Below, one piece after another: positions 48,937 to 58,324 of a stretch of 64,000 bases of DNA. The notes beneath the pieces were generated by a model. It was given only the letters and a program-made list of their open reading frames with translations, was not told the DNA's origin and searched no databases. This DNA is from Actinophytocola sp963727495 (lineage in GTDB: Bacteria > Actinomycetota > Actinomycetes > Mycobacteriales > Pseudonocardiaceae). The position numbers and the translations under genes were made by a program. The stretch lies in contig CAVSGQ010000011.1 in NCBI GenBank assembly GCA_963727495.1, forward strand, positions 182,175-246,174, in the 5' to 3' direction. Each line of letters starts with the position of its first letter. Positions within the stretch are counted from its first letter, which is position 1.

Positions 48937-49800
48937 TCAGAGGTCGGCGAGCCGGGTGACGATGGGGGCGCCGACCCTGTCGATCCAGGCGGCGGGGGCG
49001 TCGCCGGGGGGCATCACGATCGCGGTGTCGATGCCGAGCTTCGCGTAGTCGGCCATCTCCCGCGCGAACGCGTCCGGCTCGGCCGGCGAGGCCTGGACGG
49101 CGATCGTCTTCTGGATCGTCGCGTAGTCCCGGCCCACGGTGTCGCAGTGGCCGCGCAGGATGTCGAGCTTGCGGGCGACCTCGTCCGGCGAGGTCGCGAA
49201 CAGGTTGCACGCGTCGGCGTACTGGGCCACCAGCCGCAGCGTCTTCTTCTCGCCGCCGCCCCCGACGAGGATCGGCGGCTTGCTGATCGGCATCGGCGAG
49301 CACAGCGTCTCCGCCAGTTGGTAGTGCTTGCCCTCGAACGCGCCGTTGTTGTCCGGGTCCCACATCTGCCGGCAGACCCGCAGCGTCTCCTCCAACCGCT
49401 CGAACCGCTCGGCGACCGGCGGGAACGGCACGCCCAGGCCCCGGTGCTCCCGCTCGTACCAGGCGGCGCCGATGCCGAGCTCGCCGCGGCCGCCCGACAG
49501 TACGTCCACAGTGGACACGATCTTGGCGAGCAGGCCCGGGTGCCGGTAGCTGACGCCGGTCACCAGCAGGCCGAGCCGAGCGGTGGAGGTGTGCGCGGCG
49601 AGGTAGCCGAGCGTCGTGTAGCCCTCCAGCATCGGGTCGGTCGCCGGCATGTACTGCTCCATCTGGAAGTAGTGATCCATGACGGACAGGTGGGTCACGC
49701 CGGCGGCCTCGACCGCCTGGCCCACCCTGGCCAGCTCCGGCGCGATGCCGGCCGTGCCGTCGGGAACGGTGAACGCGATGACGTGAACTCCGAGATGCAT
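48937..49800 (-). CDS. LLM-class F420-dependent oxidoreductase
   Basis: A 287-residue luciferase-like TIM barrel. VMDHYFQMEQYMPATDPMLE, LGLLVTGVSYRHPGLLAKIV, LDVLSGGRGELGIGAAWYER (Rossmann-like cofactor phosphate site) and PPILVGGGGEKKTLRL. These fit F420-using actinobacterial oxidoreductases more than FMN monooxygenases. A GCTGGAG/CTCCAGC palindrome is centred about 25 bases before the start. Confidence 0.88.
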   Translation of the reverse strand: MHLGVHVIAFTVPDGTAGIAPELARVGQAVEAAGVTHLSVMDHYFQMEQYMPATDPMLEGYTTLGYLAAHTSTARLGLLVTGVSYRHPGLLAKIVSTVDVLSGGRGELGIGAAWYEREHRGLGVPFPPVAERFERLEETLRVCRQMWDPDNNGAFEGKHYQLAETLCSPMPISKPPILVGGGGEKKTLRLVAQYADACNLFATSPDEVARKLDILRGHCDTVGRDYATIQKTIAVQASPAEPDAFAREMADYAKLGIDTAIVMPPGDAPAAWIDRVGAPIVTRLADL

Positions 49801-49815
49801 GCCCCGAGCCTATGA

Positions 49816-49833
49816 GCTGGAGTGCGCTCCAGC
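49816..49833. promoter_or_regulatory. Palindrome before the F420 oxidoreductase gene
   Basis: GCTGGAG, TGCG, CTCCAGC: perfect seven-base arms, 15 bases upstream of the ATG. It is a possible repressor site. Confidence 0.5.
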
Positions 49834-49919
49834 ACAAGCCCGAACCTCAGGGCCCCTAAGGGACAAATCAGGGATCGGGCCTGATGCCGCCGTCAGCACG
49901 TGATCATAGGGTGGGTCCC

Positions 49920-50849
49920 GTGGTGCTCATCGAGACGAACGCGCTGGAAAAACGCTACGACGGCACGGTGACCGCGCTCGCCGACCTCACGGTCGCGATC
50001 GAGCCGGGGATCGTGGGGCTCGTGGGGGTGAACGGCGCCGGCAAGAGCACGCTGATCAAGCTCGCACTCGGTCTGCTGGAGCCCACCGGCGGCACGATCC
50101 GGGTGCTGGGGCTCGACCCGCGCACCGACGGGGAGGCGGTGCGCGGGCGGGTCGGCTACATGCCCGAGCACGACTGCCTGCCACCGGACGTGATCGCCGC
50201 CGAGTTCGTCACCCACATGGCGCGCGTCAGCGGGCTGCCGGCCGCGATGGCCCGGGAGCGCGCGTCGGAGACGCTGCGCCACGTCGGGCTCTACGAGGAG
50301 CGGTACCGGCGCATCGGCGGCTACTCCACCGGCATGAAGCAGCGGGTCAAGCTCGCCCAGGCGCTCGTGCACGACCCGGAACTGCTGCTGCTCGACGAGC
50401 CGACGAACGGCCTCGACCCGGAGGGCCGGCGCGCGATGCTCGACCTGATCGGCCGCATCGGCACCGAGTTCGGCATCTCGGTGGTGGTCTGCTCGCACCT
50501 GCTCGGCGAGATCGAGCGGATCTGCACCTCGCTCGTCGCGATCGACGCCGGCCGGCTGCTGCGCTCGGCGACGCTCTCGTCGATGACCCGGCACTCCGAC
50601 CTGCTGATGGTCGAGGTCGACGAGGATCCCGCGGGCCTCGCGGACCTGCTGGCCCGGGCCGGGCTGGACGTGCGGCGGGAGAGCCGCGCGCTGCTGGTGC
50701 GGCTGGGCGAGGACGCCGGCGAGACCTACGACCTGATCCGCGACGCGGTGGCCGACCTCGACCTGTCGCTGCACCGCCTGGAGCGGCACCGCCACCAGGT
50801 CGCCGACCTGTTCCGGGACCTGCCCACCGCGGAGGCCAGCCATGTCTGA
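49920..50849 (+). CDS. ABC-2 exporter ATPase (first pair)
   Basis: About 309 residues. Walker A GVNGAGKST, signature YSTGMKQRVKLAQAL, Walker B LLLLDEPTNGLDPEG, and a C-terminal extension of about 80 residues (LLVRLGEDAGETYDLIRDAV) as in CcmA/DrrA-like exporters. Starts at GTG 49911, 49920 or 49923 are possible; 49920 is given because of GGTGG just upstream. Its 3' end overlaps the permease gene by eight bases. The substrate is unknown. Confidence 0.88.
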   Translation: MVLIETNALEKRYDGTVTALADLTVAIEPGIVGLVGVNGAGKSTLIKLALGLLEPTGGTIRVLGLDPRTDGEAVRGRVGYMPEHDCLPPDVIAAEFVTHMARVSGLPAAMARERASETLRHVGLYEERYRRIGGYSTGMKQRVKLAQALVHDPELLLLDEPTNGLDPEGRRAMLDLIGRIGTEFGISVVVCSHLLGEIERICTSLVAIDAGRLLRSATLSSMTRHSDLLMVEVDEDPAGLADLLARAGLDVRRESRALLVRLGEDAGETYDLIRDAVADLDLSLHRLERHRHQVADLFRDLPTAEASHV

Positions 50850-51702
50850 CCGGGCCACCGGCGTCATCCACGACATCGGCTACCAGCGCTACGAGGGCCC
50901 GCGGCTCGGCCGCGGGTACGCGGCACGGTCGCTGTTCACCCACAGCGTCCGCGGCGCCTACGGGCTCGGGCGCAGCCCGTGGGCGAAGGTGCTGCCGATC
51001 GGCCTGCTCTCGCTGGCCTGCATCGCGGCGCTCGTGCTCGTCGCGGTGAACACCCAACTGCCCGTGCGGGTGATCGACTACGTGGGCATCGCGTCCACCT
51101 TCACCTACGCGGCGACGGTGTTCGTCGCGATCGTCGCGCCCGAGCTGGTGTCCACCGACCTGCGCGGGAACCTGCTGTCGCTGTACCTGTCGCGGCCGCT
51201 GCGCCGCGGCGACTACGCGCTGGCGAAGCTCGCCGCCCTGGCCACCGCGACGTTCGTGATGCTCGGCGCGCCGATGCTGATCATGTTCGTCGGCATGGCG
51301 TTCAGCACCGACGACGGGATCTCCGGGGTGTTCGCCGAGGCCGGCGGGCTGCTCCAGGGCCTGGTCGCGGCGGCCGTGCACGCGGCGGTGCTGGCCGCGC
51401 TGGCGCTGCCGCTGGCCGCGCTGTCCGGGCGGCGGGTGTTCGCCACCGGCATGATCGTCGCCGTCTCGCTGCTGACCGCACCGGTCTCCGGCGTGCTGAT
51501 GGCGTTCAGCACCGGCGACGCGGCGGCCCTCGCCGGCCTGATCAACCCGGTCAACCTGGTCAACGGCGTCGACCGGTGGCTGTTCGACGGCGGCACGGTC
51601 GACGTCGGCCCCTACGGCCCGGTCTACGGCCTGGTCGCGCTCGCCGTCGTGGCCGCCGGAACGGCGTGCACGGTCTGGCGCTATCGGAAGGTGAAGGCAT
51701 GA
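50842..51702 (+). CDS. ABC-2 exporter permease (first pair)
   Basis: A 286-residue protein with a soluble start (IHDIGYQRYEGPRLGRGYA) and six membrane segments, including YAATVFVAIVAPELVSTDLR and PLRRGDYALAKLAALATATF (typical ABC-2 loop). It works with the upstream ATPase. Its stop overlaps an ATG (ATGA) that opens a 36-codon ORF inside leader element B. Confidence 0.85.
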   Translation: MSDRATGVIHDIGYQRYEGPRLGRGYAARSLFTHSVRGAYGLGRSPWAKVLPIGLLSLACIAALVLVAVNTQLPVRVIDYVGIASTFTYAATVFVAIVAPELVSTDLRGNLLSLYLSRPLRRGDYALAKLAALATATFVMLGAPMLIMFVGMAFSTDDGISGVFAEAGGLLQGLVAAAVHAAVLAALALPLAALSGRRVFATGMIVAVSLLTAPVSGVLMAFSTGDAAALAGLINPVNLVNGVDRWLFDGGTVDVGPYGPVYGLVALAVVAAGTACTVWRYRKVKA

Positions 51703-51809
51703 ATCGTGTGTCGACCCCGGGCCATCGCGCCGCGTCGAGCTCACCCGAGCCGCGCGTCCGCCAACCGCACCCAAGGGGAACGGGACGCGACCCGGCCACA
51801 AGGACGTGA
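51699..51809 (+). CDS. Short ORF (36 aa) in leader element B
   Basis: It starts at the ATGA overlapping the permease stop, reads MNRVSTPGHRAASSS and then PRVRQPHPRGTGRDPATRT, and stops at 51809. PHPRGT-x-R-[ND]-PAT is shared with the ORF in element A. It may be non-functional; what is certain is that the junction was once directly coupled and now contains the element. Confidence 0.35.
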   Translation: MNRVSTPGHRAASSSPEPRVRQPHPRGTGRDPATRT

Positions 51810-51874
51810 CTCGAACCGGGCAGGAGCCGACTCGACGACGACCACGAGGTGAGTCCGGGAGAGGCGGACCCGTC
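51746..51874 (+). repeat. Dispersed leader element, copy B
   Basis: The left 55 bp (from CGAGCCGCGCG, then CCGC, ACCGCACCCAAGGGGAACGG) are almost identical to copy A. The 3' end GTCCGGGAGAGGCGGAC supplies the ribosome binding site for the second exporter ATPase. The middle differs and can form a CTCG/CGAG stem. Confidence 0.75.
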
Positions 51875-52786
51875 ATGACCGCGGTGGAGCTGTCCGCGGC
51901 GTCGCGCTGGTACGGCAACGTGGTCGCCGTCAACGACGTGACGCTGACCGTCGGCCCGGGGCTGACCGGCCTGCTCGGCCCGAACGGCGCGGGCAAGACG
52001 ACGGTGCTGCACCTGATGGCGGGGCTGCTCGCGCCGTCGCAGGGCAGCGTGCTGGTCGGCGGTGACCCGGCGTGGCGCAACCCCGAGATGTACCGGACGC
52101 TGGGCCTGGTCACCGAGCGGGAAAGCGTGCCCGGCTTTCTCACGGCGTGGGAGTTCGTGCACGCGTCGGCCAAGCTGCACAAGCTGCCCGACCCGGCCGC
52201 CGCGGCGCGCGCGGCGCTGGGCATCGTGGAGATGCGGGACGCGCAGGACCGCCGGATCTCCACGTACTCCAAGGGCATGCGGCAGCGCACCCGGGTGGCG
52301 GCCGCACTCGTGCACGACCCGAAGGTGCTGCTGCTCGACGAGCCGTTCAACGGCATGGACCCGCGGCAGCGGCTGCACATGATGGAGCTGCTGGCGCGGA
52401 TGGCCGACGAGGGCCGGACGATCCTGTTCAGCTCGCACATCCTGGAGGAGGTCGAGCAGCTGTCCGGCACGGTGCAGGTCATCGTCGCGGGCAGGCTGGC
52501 CGCCTCCGGCGACTACCGGCACATCCGGCGGCTGATGACCAACCGGCCGCACGTGTTCACCATCTCCTCGTCCGACGACCGGCTGCTCGCGACCGTCCTG
52601 ATGGGACAGCCGTCGGTGACCGGGGTGCGCGTCGAGGACGGGATCCTCCAGGTGCACGCGAACGACTACGGCACGTTCACCCGGGCGCTGGCCAAGCTGG
52701 CGAAGGCGTCCGACGTGCGGCTGACCAGCATCCTGCCCGCCGACGAGTCCCTCGAGAAGGTCTTCTCCTACCTGGTGGCGACATGA
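51875..52786 (+). CDS. ABC-2 exporter ATPase (second pair)
   Basis: A 303-residue protein: Walker A GPNGAGKTT, signature YSKGMRQRTRVAAAL, Walker B VLLLDEPFNGMDPRQRL, switch His in LFSSHILEEVEQL. ATG 51875 follows the GGAGAGG of leader B. It is similar in plan to the first ATPase; the four genes look like a duplicated exporter unit. It overlaps its permease by four bases (ATGA). Confidence 0.9.
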   Translation: MTAVELSAASRWYGNVVAVNDVTLTVGPGLTGLLGPNGAGKTTVLHLMAGLLAPSQGSVLVGGDPAWRNPEMYRTLGLVTERESVPGFLTAWEFVHASAKLHKLPDPAAAARAALGIVEMRDAQDRRISTYSKGMRQRTRVAAALVHDPKVLLLDEPFNGMDPRQRLHMMELLARMADEGRTILFSSHILEEVEQLSGTVQVIVAGRLAASGDYRHIRRLMTNRPHVFTISSSDDRLLATVLMGQPSVTGVRVEDGILQVHANDYGTFTRALAKLAKASDVRLTSILPADESLEKVFSYLVAT

Positions 52787-53496
52787 ACCTGACGATCATC
52801 GGCATCACCGTGCGGGCCCTGCTGGGCCGGCGGCGCGTCCTGATGCTGCTGCCCATGCCCCTCGTGCTGATCGGGCTGGCCCTGCTGGGCGTCTACTCCG
52901 ATGTCGCCGACGCCGACTGGGGACCGACGGTGTTCGGCAACCTGGGGCTGAGCGTGATCCTGCCGCTGACCGCGCTGATCGTCGGCAGCAGCGTGCTCGG
53001 CCTGGAGATCGACGACGGCACCATCACCCACCTGCTGACGAAACCGTTGCCGCGCAGCGAGATCGTGCTGTCGAAGCTGGCGGTGGCGTGGGTGGTCACC
53101 ACGGTCGCCACCGGGGTTCCGCTGGCGGTGGCCGCGCTGATCGCGGGCTCGGGCACGCTCGCCGTGGGCATGGTGCTGGCCGCGGCGCTGGGGGCGCTGT
53201 CCTACAGCGCGCTGTTCCTCGCGCTGAGCGTGCTGACGAAGCGGCCGGTCGCGGTGGGCCTGGTCTACATCATGCTGTGGGAGAACGTGCTGGTCGGTTT
53301 CGTCGACGGGGCGCGGGTGTTCAGCGTCCGCGAGCACGCCACCACGCTCGCCGACACGGTGGGGAACACCCCGCTGCTGACCTCGTCGGTCTCGCTGGGC
53401 ACCGCGATGGCGATGACAGTGGTGTTCGTCGTGGTGGGCATCGTGGGCGCCACTCAGCGGCTGCGCTCCTTCGCGCTGACCGGCGAGGCGAACTGA
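52783..53496 (+). CDS. ABC-2 exporter permease (second pair)
   Basis: A 237-residue protein with six membrane segments; DDGTITHLLTKPLPRSEIVL is the ABC-2 cytoplasmic loop, and GLVYIMLWENVLVGFVDGAR lies between helices 4 and 5. It ends the four-gene exporter operon. The substrate is unknown. Confidence 0.85.
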   Translation: MNLTIIGITVRALLGRRRVLMLLPMPLVLIGLALLGVYSDVADADWGPTVFGNLGLSVILPLTALIVGSSVLGLEIDDGTITHLLTKPLPRSEIVLSKLAVAWVVTTVATGVPLAVAALIAGSGTLAVGMVLAAALGALSYSALFLALSVLTKRPVAVGLVYIMLWENVLVGFVDGARVFSVREHATTLADTVGNTPLLTSSVSLGTAMAMTVVFVVVGIVGATQRLRSFALTGEAN

Positions 53497-53543
53497 CGCC
53501 GGGTCGGCACCCACTCGAACACGCGGCGCTAGGCTTTCCCGAC

Positions 53544-54314
53544 ATGTCCGCCGCTGAGTTCGCCGCGAGGTTGCGTGCCCGCGAGACCGTGATCGGCTAC
53601 TGGTCGGCCCTCGACGCACCGCCGGCCACCGAGCGCATCGCGCGGCTCGGGTACGACTACGTGTGCCTGGACGGGCAGCACGGGTATCTCGGGTACTCCG
53701 GGCTGCTGAACTCGCTGATGGCGATCGACGCCGCCGGTGGTGCGGTCGGGCTGGTTCGGGTGGAGGCCAACGACATCACGCCGATCGGCCGGGCGCTCGA
53801 CGCCGGTGCGTGCGGGGTGATCGTGCCGCTCATCGCGACCGCGGCGGACGCGGCCGACGCGGTGGCGTCCGTGCGGTACCCGCCGCTGGGCAGGCGGTCC
53901 TTCGCGAGCAACCGTTCCGGCCTGCGTCTGGGTGCCAGGCCGGCGGATGCCAACGCGGTGAACGTGGTCATCGCGATGATCGAGACGGCCGGCGCACTGT
54001 CCGAGGTGGACGCCATCTGCGCGACGTCCGGGCTGGACGGTGTCTATGTGGGACCGTCGGACCTGAGCCTGGCGGTGGGCGGCGCCTTCCCGCTCGACCC
54101 GGCGGTGACCGACGAGTTCGAGGCCGCGGTGACGGCGGTGCGGGAGGCCGCCCGCCAGGCCGGCATCGCGGCGGGCATCCACACCCCGAACGGCGCGACC
54201 GCCGCGCGGCGCCTCGCCGAGGGCTTCACGTTCGCCTCGATCGCCTCGGACCTGGCGCACCTGGAGCACGCCGCCCGCGGCCACCTCGCCGACGCGCGGG
54301 GCGGCGACCGGTAG
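53544..54314 (+). CDS. HpcH/HpaI-type aldolase
   Basis: A 256-residue class II pyruvate aldolase. VCLDGQHGYLGYSGLLN (base region), metal ligands in VIAMIETAGALSEVD (Glu) and GVYVGPSDLSLAVGG (Asp), and a conserved Arg in VGLVRVEAND. HpaI homologues split 4-hydroxy-2-oxoheptanedioate or 2-keto-3-deoxy sugar acids to pyruvate and an aldehyde. The native substrate is not shown by context. The ATG lies 47 bases after the exporter operon. Confidence 0.85.
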   Translation: MSAAEFAARLRARETVIGYWSALDAPPATERIARLGYDYVCLDGQHGYLGYSGLLNSLMAIDAAGGAVGLVRVEANDITPIGRALDAGACGVIVPLIATAADAADAVASVRYPPLGRRSFASNRSGLRLGARPADANAVNVVIAMIETAGALSEVDAICATSGLDGVYVGPSDLSLAVGGAFPLDPAVTDEFEAAVTAVREAARQAGIAAGIHTPNGATAARRLAEGFTFASIASDLAHLEHAARGHLADARGGDR

Positions 54315-54526
54315 CCTCCGCCTCGCCCGATCCGGTGCCGGATGTCCGACGCGCCGGCCATCGGGACGTGATCGTCGGGTCGACCGACCGACCGGGCGTG
54401 CGTGTGCCGCGACGCGCCGACCGACCAGCCCGGCGCCGGATCGCGGGCGGGCACGCCGGTCCGGCGGCGCGCCCGGCACACTTGTGCCGAGCCGGCCGGG
54501 GCCGTCCTCGGCGCGTGACGCCGCGG

Positions 54527-55648
54527 TCAGGCCACGGCGCGCCACCAGCCGTCGGGGGTCGGCGCCTTGGTCACCTCCACGGGCTCGCCGGGGCGGGGTA
54601 CCGCGACACGGACGTCGTCCTCCTGCGCGGAGGTCAGGAGGCGCTCGACGGGTTCCGACCACGAGTGCAGGGCCAGGTTGAACGTCCCCCAGTGCACCGG
54701 CACGAGCAGCCCGCCACCCACCGCGGTGTGGGTGCGGATCCCCTCCTCCGGCGTCATGTGGATGTCCGGCCAGTACGGCGAGTAGGCGCCGATCTGGATG
54801 AACGTCACGTCGAACGGGCCGTGCCGCTCGCCGATCTCGCGGTAGCCGTCGAAGTAGCCCGAGTCCCCCGTGTAGAAGATCCGGTGGTCCCGACCGGCCA
54901 CCACCCACGACGCCCACAGCGTGCCGTTGCCGCCGGGACGTAACCGGCCGGAGAAGTGCCGGGCAGCGGTCGCCGTCAGGTCGATGTCGCCGACCGTGGT
55001 GGACTCCGTCCAGTCCAGCTCGTCGATGCGGGACGGCGGAACCCGCCATCGCTCCAGGTGCGCGCCCACGCCGAGCGGCACGACGAACCGCGTGCGCGGC
55101 CACAGCGCGGCGATCCGCCGGATCGTGACCATGTCGAGGTGGTCGTAGTGATCGTGCGAGATCACCACGGCGTCGACCGGCGGCAGGTCCTCCAGCGGCA
55201 CCGGCACCGGATGCAGCCGGCGCGGACCGAGCACAGTGGACGGCGAGACGCGCTCGCTCCACACGGGATCGAACAGCAGCCGGCGGCCCTCCAGCTCGAC
55301 CAGGACCGTGGCGTGGCCCAGCCACGTCACGCGCAGCCCGTCCACCGGCGGTGCGTCGAAGGACGGCACCACCAGCGGCACGGGACGGGACGGCTTGCGT
55401 AACTCCTTGCCGAACAGCATCTCGCGCATGATGCCCGGGCCGCTCGACGGCGGCGCGATGCTCGCCGGGACCGTGTTGTGGAACTGGCCGTCCCGGAAGT
55501 GGGGCGAGCGCCGCATCCGCGCCAGCCGCTCGCCCTCCGGCCTGCCACCGACCGCGGCCGGCACCTGCCAGCCCGCCCGCATGATCGCCGCGCCGGCCCC
55601 CACCGGTACCAGCAGCGCCGAGCGTCGCACCACATCGTTGAACCGCAT
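54527..55648 (-). CDS. MBL-fold hydrolase, UlaG/NAPE-PLD-like
   Basis: A 373-residue protein. LGHATVLVELEGRRLLFDPV, ISHDHYDHLDMVTI (HxHxDH), GDSGYFDGYREIGERHGPFD and VPVHWGTFNLALHSWSEP, in the order of NAPE-PLD-like enzymes. An N-terminal hydrophobic stretch (LLVPVGAGAAIMRAG) may anchor it. ATG 55648 is used; ATG 55675 lacks a ribosome binding site. It is divergent to the hxlR gene. Confidence 0.85.
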   Translation of the reverse strand: MRFNDVVRRSALLVPVGAGAAIMRAGWQVPAAVGGRPEGERLARMRRSPHFRDGQFHNTVPASIAPPSSGPGIMREMLFGKELRKPSRPVPLVVPSFDAPPVDGLRVTWLGHATVLVELEGRRLLFDPVWSERVSPSTVLGPRRLHPVPVPLEDLPPVDAVVISHDHYDHLDMVTIRRIAALWPRTRFVVPLGVGAHLERWRVPPSRIDELDWTESTTVGDIDLTATAARHFSGRLRPGGNGTLWASWVVAGRDHRIFYTGDSGYFDGYREIGERHGPFDVTFIQIGAYSPYWPDIHMTPEEGIRTHTAVGGGLLVPVHWGTFNLALHSWSEPVERLLTSAQEDDVRVAVPRPGEPVEVTKAPTPDGWWRAVA

Positions 55649-55745
55649 GTCGTGTCCGTCCCTTCGGGTCACCATCGATAGTGCCCGGAAATTCCTGAGG
55701 AGGCACTGAGAGACGCCTGTGGATGGCCGGCTGGCCTAGCATCGA

Positions 55746-56204
55746 GTGGTGACCCAGGCGCACTACCTCCCGGAGGACTGCTCGATCGCGCGCGCCGTCG
55801 CGCTGCTCGGCGAGCGCTGGACGATGCTCGTGCTGCGCGAGGCGTTCCGCGGCGTGCGCCGCTTCGACGACATCCGGGCCAACACCGGCGCGCCGCGCCA
55901 GGTGCTCAGCGCACGGCTGACGCTGCTGGTCGACCAGGGTGTGTTGCGCCGCGTGCCCTACCAGGTGCTGGGCCAGCGGGCGCGGCACGAGTACCGGCTG
56001 ACCCGCAAGGGCATGGACCTCTACCCCGTCCTGGTGTCGCTGCTGCGGTGGGGCGACCGGTACCTCGCCGACCCGGGCGGCCCGCCGGTGCGGCTCACCC
56101 ACGCCGGCTGCGGCGCGCCCGTCGAGGTGGCGCTGCGCTGCGCGGACGGCCACCCGCTGGACTCCGCACGCGACGTGCGGGCCGTCGAGCGGACCCGGGC
56201 ATGA
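55746..56204 (+). CDS. HxlR-family regulator
   Basis: About 152 residues. The single winged helix has CSIARAVALLGERWTMLVLR (HxlR signature), FDDIRANTGAPRQVLSARL and YRLTRKGMDLYPVLVSLLRW; a zinc-like Cys-containing tail follows (HAGCGAPVEVALRCADG). Start GTG 55746 or 55749. It overlaps the methyltransferase start (ATGA), so the two are linked in function or control. Confidence 0.88.
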   Translation: MVTQAHYLPEDCSIARAVALLGERWTMLVLREAFRGVRRFDDIRANTGAPRQVLSARLTLLVDQGVLRRVPYQVLGQRARHEYRLTRKGMDLYPVLVSLLRWGDRYLADPGGPPVRLTHAGCGAPVEVALRCADGHPLDSARDVRAVERTRA

Positions 56205-56986
56205 GGAACGGCCAGGCGTCGTGGACGGCACGGCGGGTGGCCGCGCAGCGGCTGGACTTCCCCCGGGCGCCCGCCGGGTACGGGCGGCCCGACGACGACC
56301 AGCGCCTGCAGGCCGACGTGGCCGAGGGCGTCGAGCGCGGCGACCACGGCCTCACCCGGTACCTGCGGGCGCGCACCGCGTTCGTCGACCGGGCCCTGGT
56401 CGCGGCGCTCGACCGGTCGACCCCGCAGGCGCTGGTCGTCGGCGCGGGCTACGACGGGCGGGCGCTGCGGTACGCGCGGCCCGGCGTGGCCTGGTTCGAA
56501 CTCGACCACCCGGACACGCAGGCCGACAAGCGCGAGCGGCTGGGCCGGCTCGGCATCGCGGACGGGCACGTGACCTACGTGCCGGCCGAGATCGGGACCG
56601 CCGACGTGCCCGCGGTGCTCGCGGCGGCCGGGCACGACGCGGGCCGGCCCACGGTCGTGGTGTGCGAGGGGCTGGCGCCCTACCTGCCGCCGGAGGTGCT
56701 CACCGGCCTGCTGAGCGGGCTCGCCGGCCGCGCCGCCGCGCGCAGCACGCTCGTGCTCGAGCTGCCGCTGGTCCCCCGCACCGAGGAGGGCCGGCTCCGT
56801 CGCGAGCTGCTCGACCGCGCGGTCACCGAGCGGGGCGAGCCGATCCGCTCGGCGTTCGCCGTCGACGAGATCGGCGCGACGCTCGCGTCCTGCGGCTGGA
56901 CCGTGCGCCGGGCACTCGCGCCGACCGGCGAACCGGTCGAGACCAGCCCGCACAACGTCGCGTTCGTGGTCGCGGCGTCCGGCTAG
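56201..56986 (+). CDS. Class I SAM-dependent methyltransferase (LCMT/TIGR00027-like)
   Basis: A 261-residue protein. VVGAGYDGRALRYAR is the SAM motif; FELDHPDTQADKRERL and VVCEGLAPYLPPEVL are typical of the actinobacterial O-methyltransferase family of polyketide and lipid pathways. The TAG stop overlaps the CTA (stop of the convergent carboxyltransferase gene) in the string CTAG. Confidence 0.85.
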   Translation: MRNGQASWTARRVAAQRLDFPRAPAGYGRPDDDQRLQADVAEGVERGDHGLTRYLRARTAFVDRALVAALDRSTPQALVVGAGYDGRALRYARPGVAWFELDHPDTQADKRERLGRLGIADGHVTYVPAEIGTADVPAVLAAAGHDAGRPTVVVCEGLAPYLPPEVLTGLLSGLAGRAAARSTLVLELPLVPRTEEGRLRRELLDRAVTERGEPIRSAFAVDEIGATLASCGWTVRRALAPTGEPVETSPHNVAFVVAASG

Positions 56987-58310
56987 CGCGCCGCGATGCC
57001 CTGGACGACGCCCAGCTCCAGCAGCTCCTCGGGGCGCAGCCTGAGCTGCCCGGCAAGGGCCGGGACCTCCGCCGGGTCCCGCTTGAGGATCGCGGCCGCC
57101 AGCTCCGGGGCGATGACCGAGAAGTACGCTGTCCGGGGTGATCCACATCCGGTCCGGCGCGCACAGCGCCAGCGCGCCGCCGGAGCCGCCCTCGCCGATC
57201 ACCAGCGTGGTGACCGGCGCACGCGGGCCGCCGCGATCGTCGCGAACAGGTCCGCGATCGCCGCGCCCGGCGCCGGCGCGCTCGGCGGCCGGCGTCGTGC
57301 GGCCGCGCCGGGCGTGTCGACCAGCGTCAGCACCGGCAGCCCGAGCCGCCCGGCCAGCCGGACCAGCCGGCTCGCGGTCCGGTAGCCCGCGGGCCGGGTC
57401 GCGGTGCCCGCCTGCGCCGCGTACGCGACCGTCCGCCCGCCGCGCTCGGCCGAACCCGCACAGCATGCCCGCGTCGATCCCGCCGCACCGGTCGCCGCTG
57501 ATCGCCCGCCGGACGGTGAAGTAGGCGTCCAGGTAGGCCGCCGCCCGCGGCCGGCGACGCCGAGCGGGCCCGCAGCACCGCCTCGCCAGCCGTCGGGAGC
57601 CGGCAGGCCGGCGGCGCCGAGCGCGCGCGGCACCGGTGCGGGCTCCGGGCGACGCCCCGGTCAGCAGCGCGCAGCCACAGCCCGAGCGACTCCGCCCAGG
57701 TCGCCCGGCTCGACCAGCTCGTCCACGGTGCCCGCCGCGAACTGGCCTCCGCGGTGTACGCGGGATCGTCCGCGTCCGCCGCGGACCGCACCCGCCAGCC
57801 GGCGAAACCGACCTGGGCGCCGCGGCAGGCGAGGACACGTCCGCGCCCGGCGCCCAGGGATGCCCAGCCCCGCCCGTGGTGGGGTCGCGCAGCACCGCGA
57901 TCTGCGGCGTGCGCCTGCCGTACCGCCTCGCCGTGCACCAGCTGCAGCTGGGCAGCGAGAGCATGCCCTCCTGCATCCGGCTGCCGCCGGTCGCGACCAG
58001 CGACACCACCGGCAGGCCCGCCTGCCGGGCCTAGCGCGAACGCCCGCGAGATCGCAGCCCGGTGCCGGTGCGCCGACCGGGAGCCGCCGAGGAAACCGGA
58101 AGTCGAAGGCGACCAGGACCGCGTCGAGCCCGCCGACCGTGCCGCGCCCGCACACCACCGACTCGGCGGTGCCGGACCGGTGCCGCGGCCGCCGTGCGCG
58201 GGCGACCCCGTAGCCCTCCCAGGCCAGCGGGCCGTCGGGCCCGTACCGCGCGCGTCCACCTGCGGAGTTCGGTGAAGTCGTCGGCGACGAGGGCGAGGAC
58301 CGGCGCGGGC
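56983..58310 (-). pseudogene. Acyl-CoA carboxyltransferase (fused beta-alpha, AccDA-like), many frameshifts
   Basis: The fragments, in order on the minus strand, are APVLALVADDFTELRRW; VVCGRGTVGGLDAVLVAFDF; GLPVVSLVATGGSRMQEGML; AVLRDPTTGG; DDPAYTAEA; SGDRCGGIDAG; LVDTPGAAA; VVTLVIGEGGSGGALALCAP; LRPEELLELGVVQGIAAR. These are the carboxyltransferase beta and alpha motifs of acetyl-CoA carboxylase-like enzymes. At least six frame changes occur. It lies directly downstream of matB, so the pair could serve malonyl-CoA supply. Coordinates of the start are approximate. Confidence 0.7.
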
Positions 58311-58324
58311 AGCCGCTCAGGCAC

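Noticed and set aside
54315..54526. Gene in the 212-bp gap between the aldolase and MBL genes
   Set aside because: Only short GC-rich palindromic stretches are seen; no frame has a ribosome binding site or a recognisable protein.
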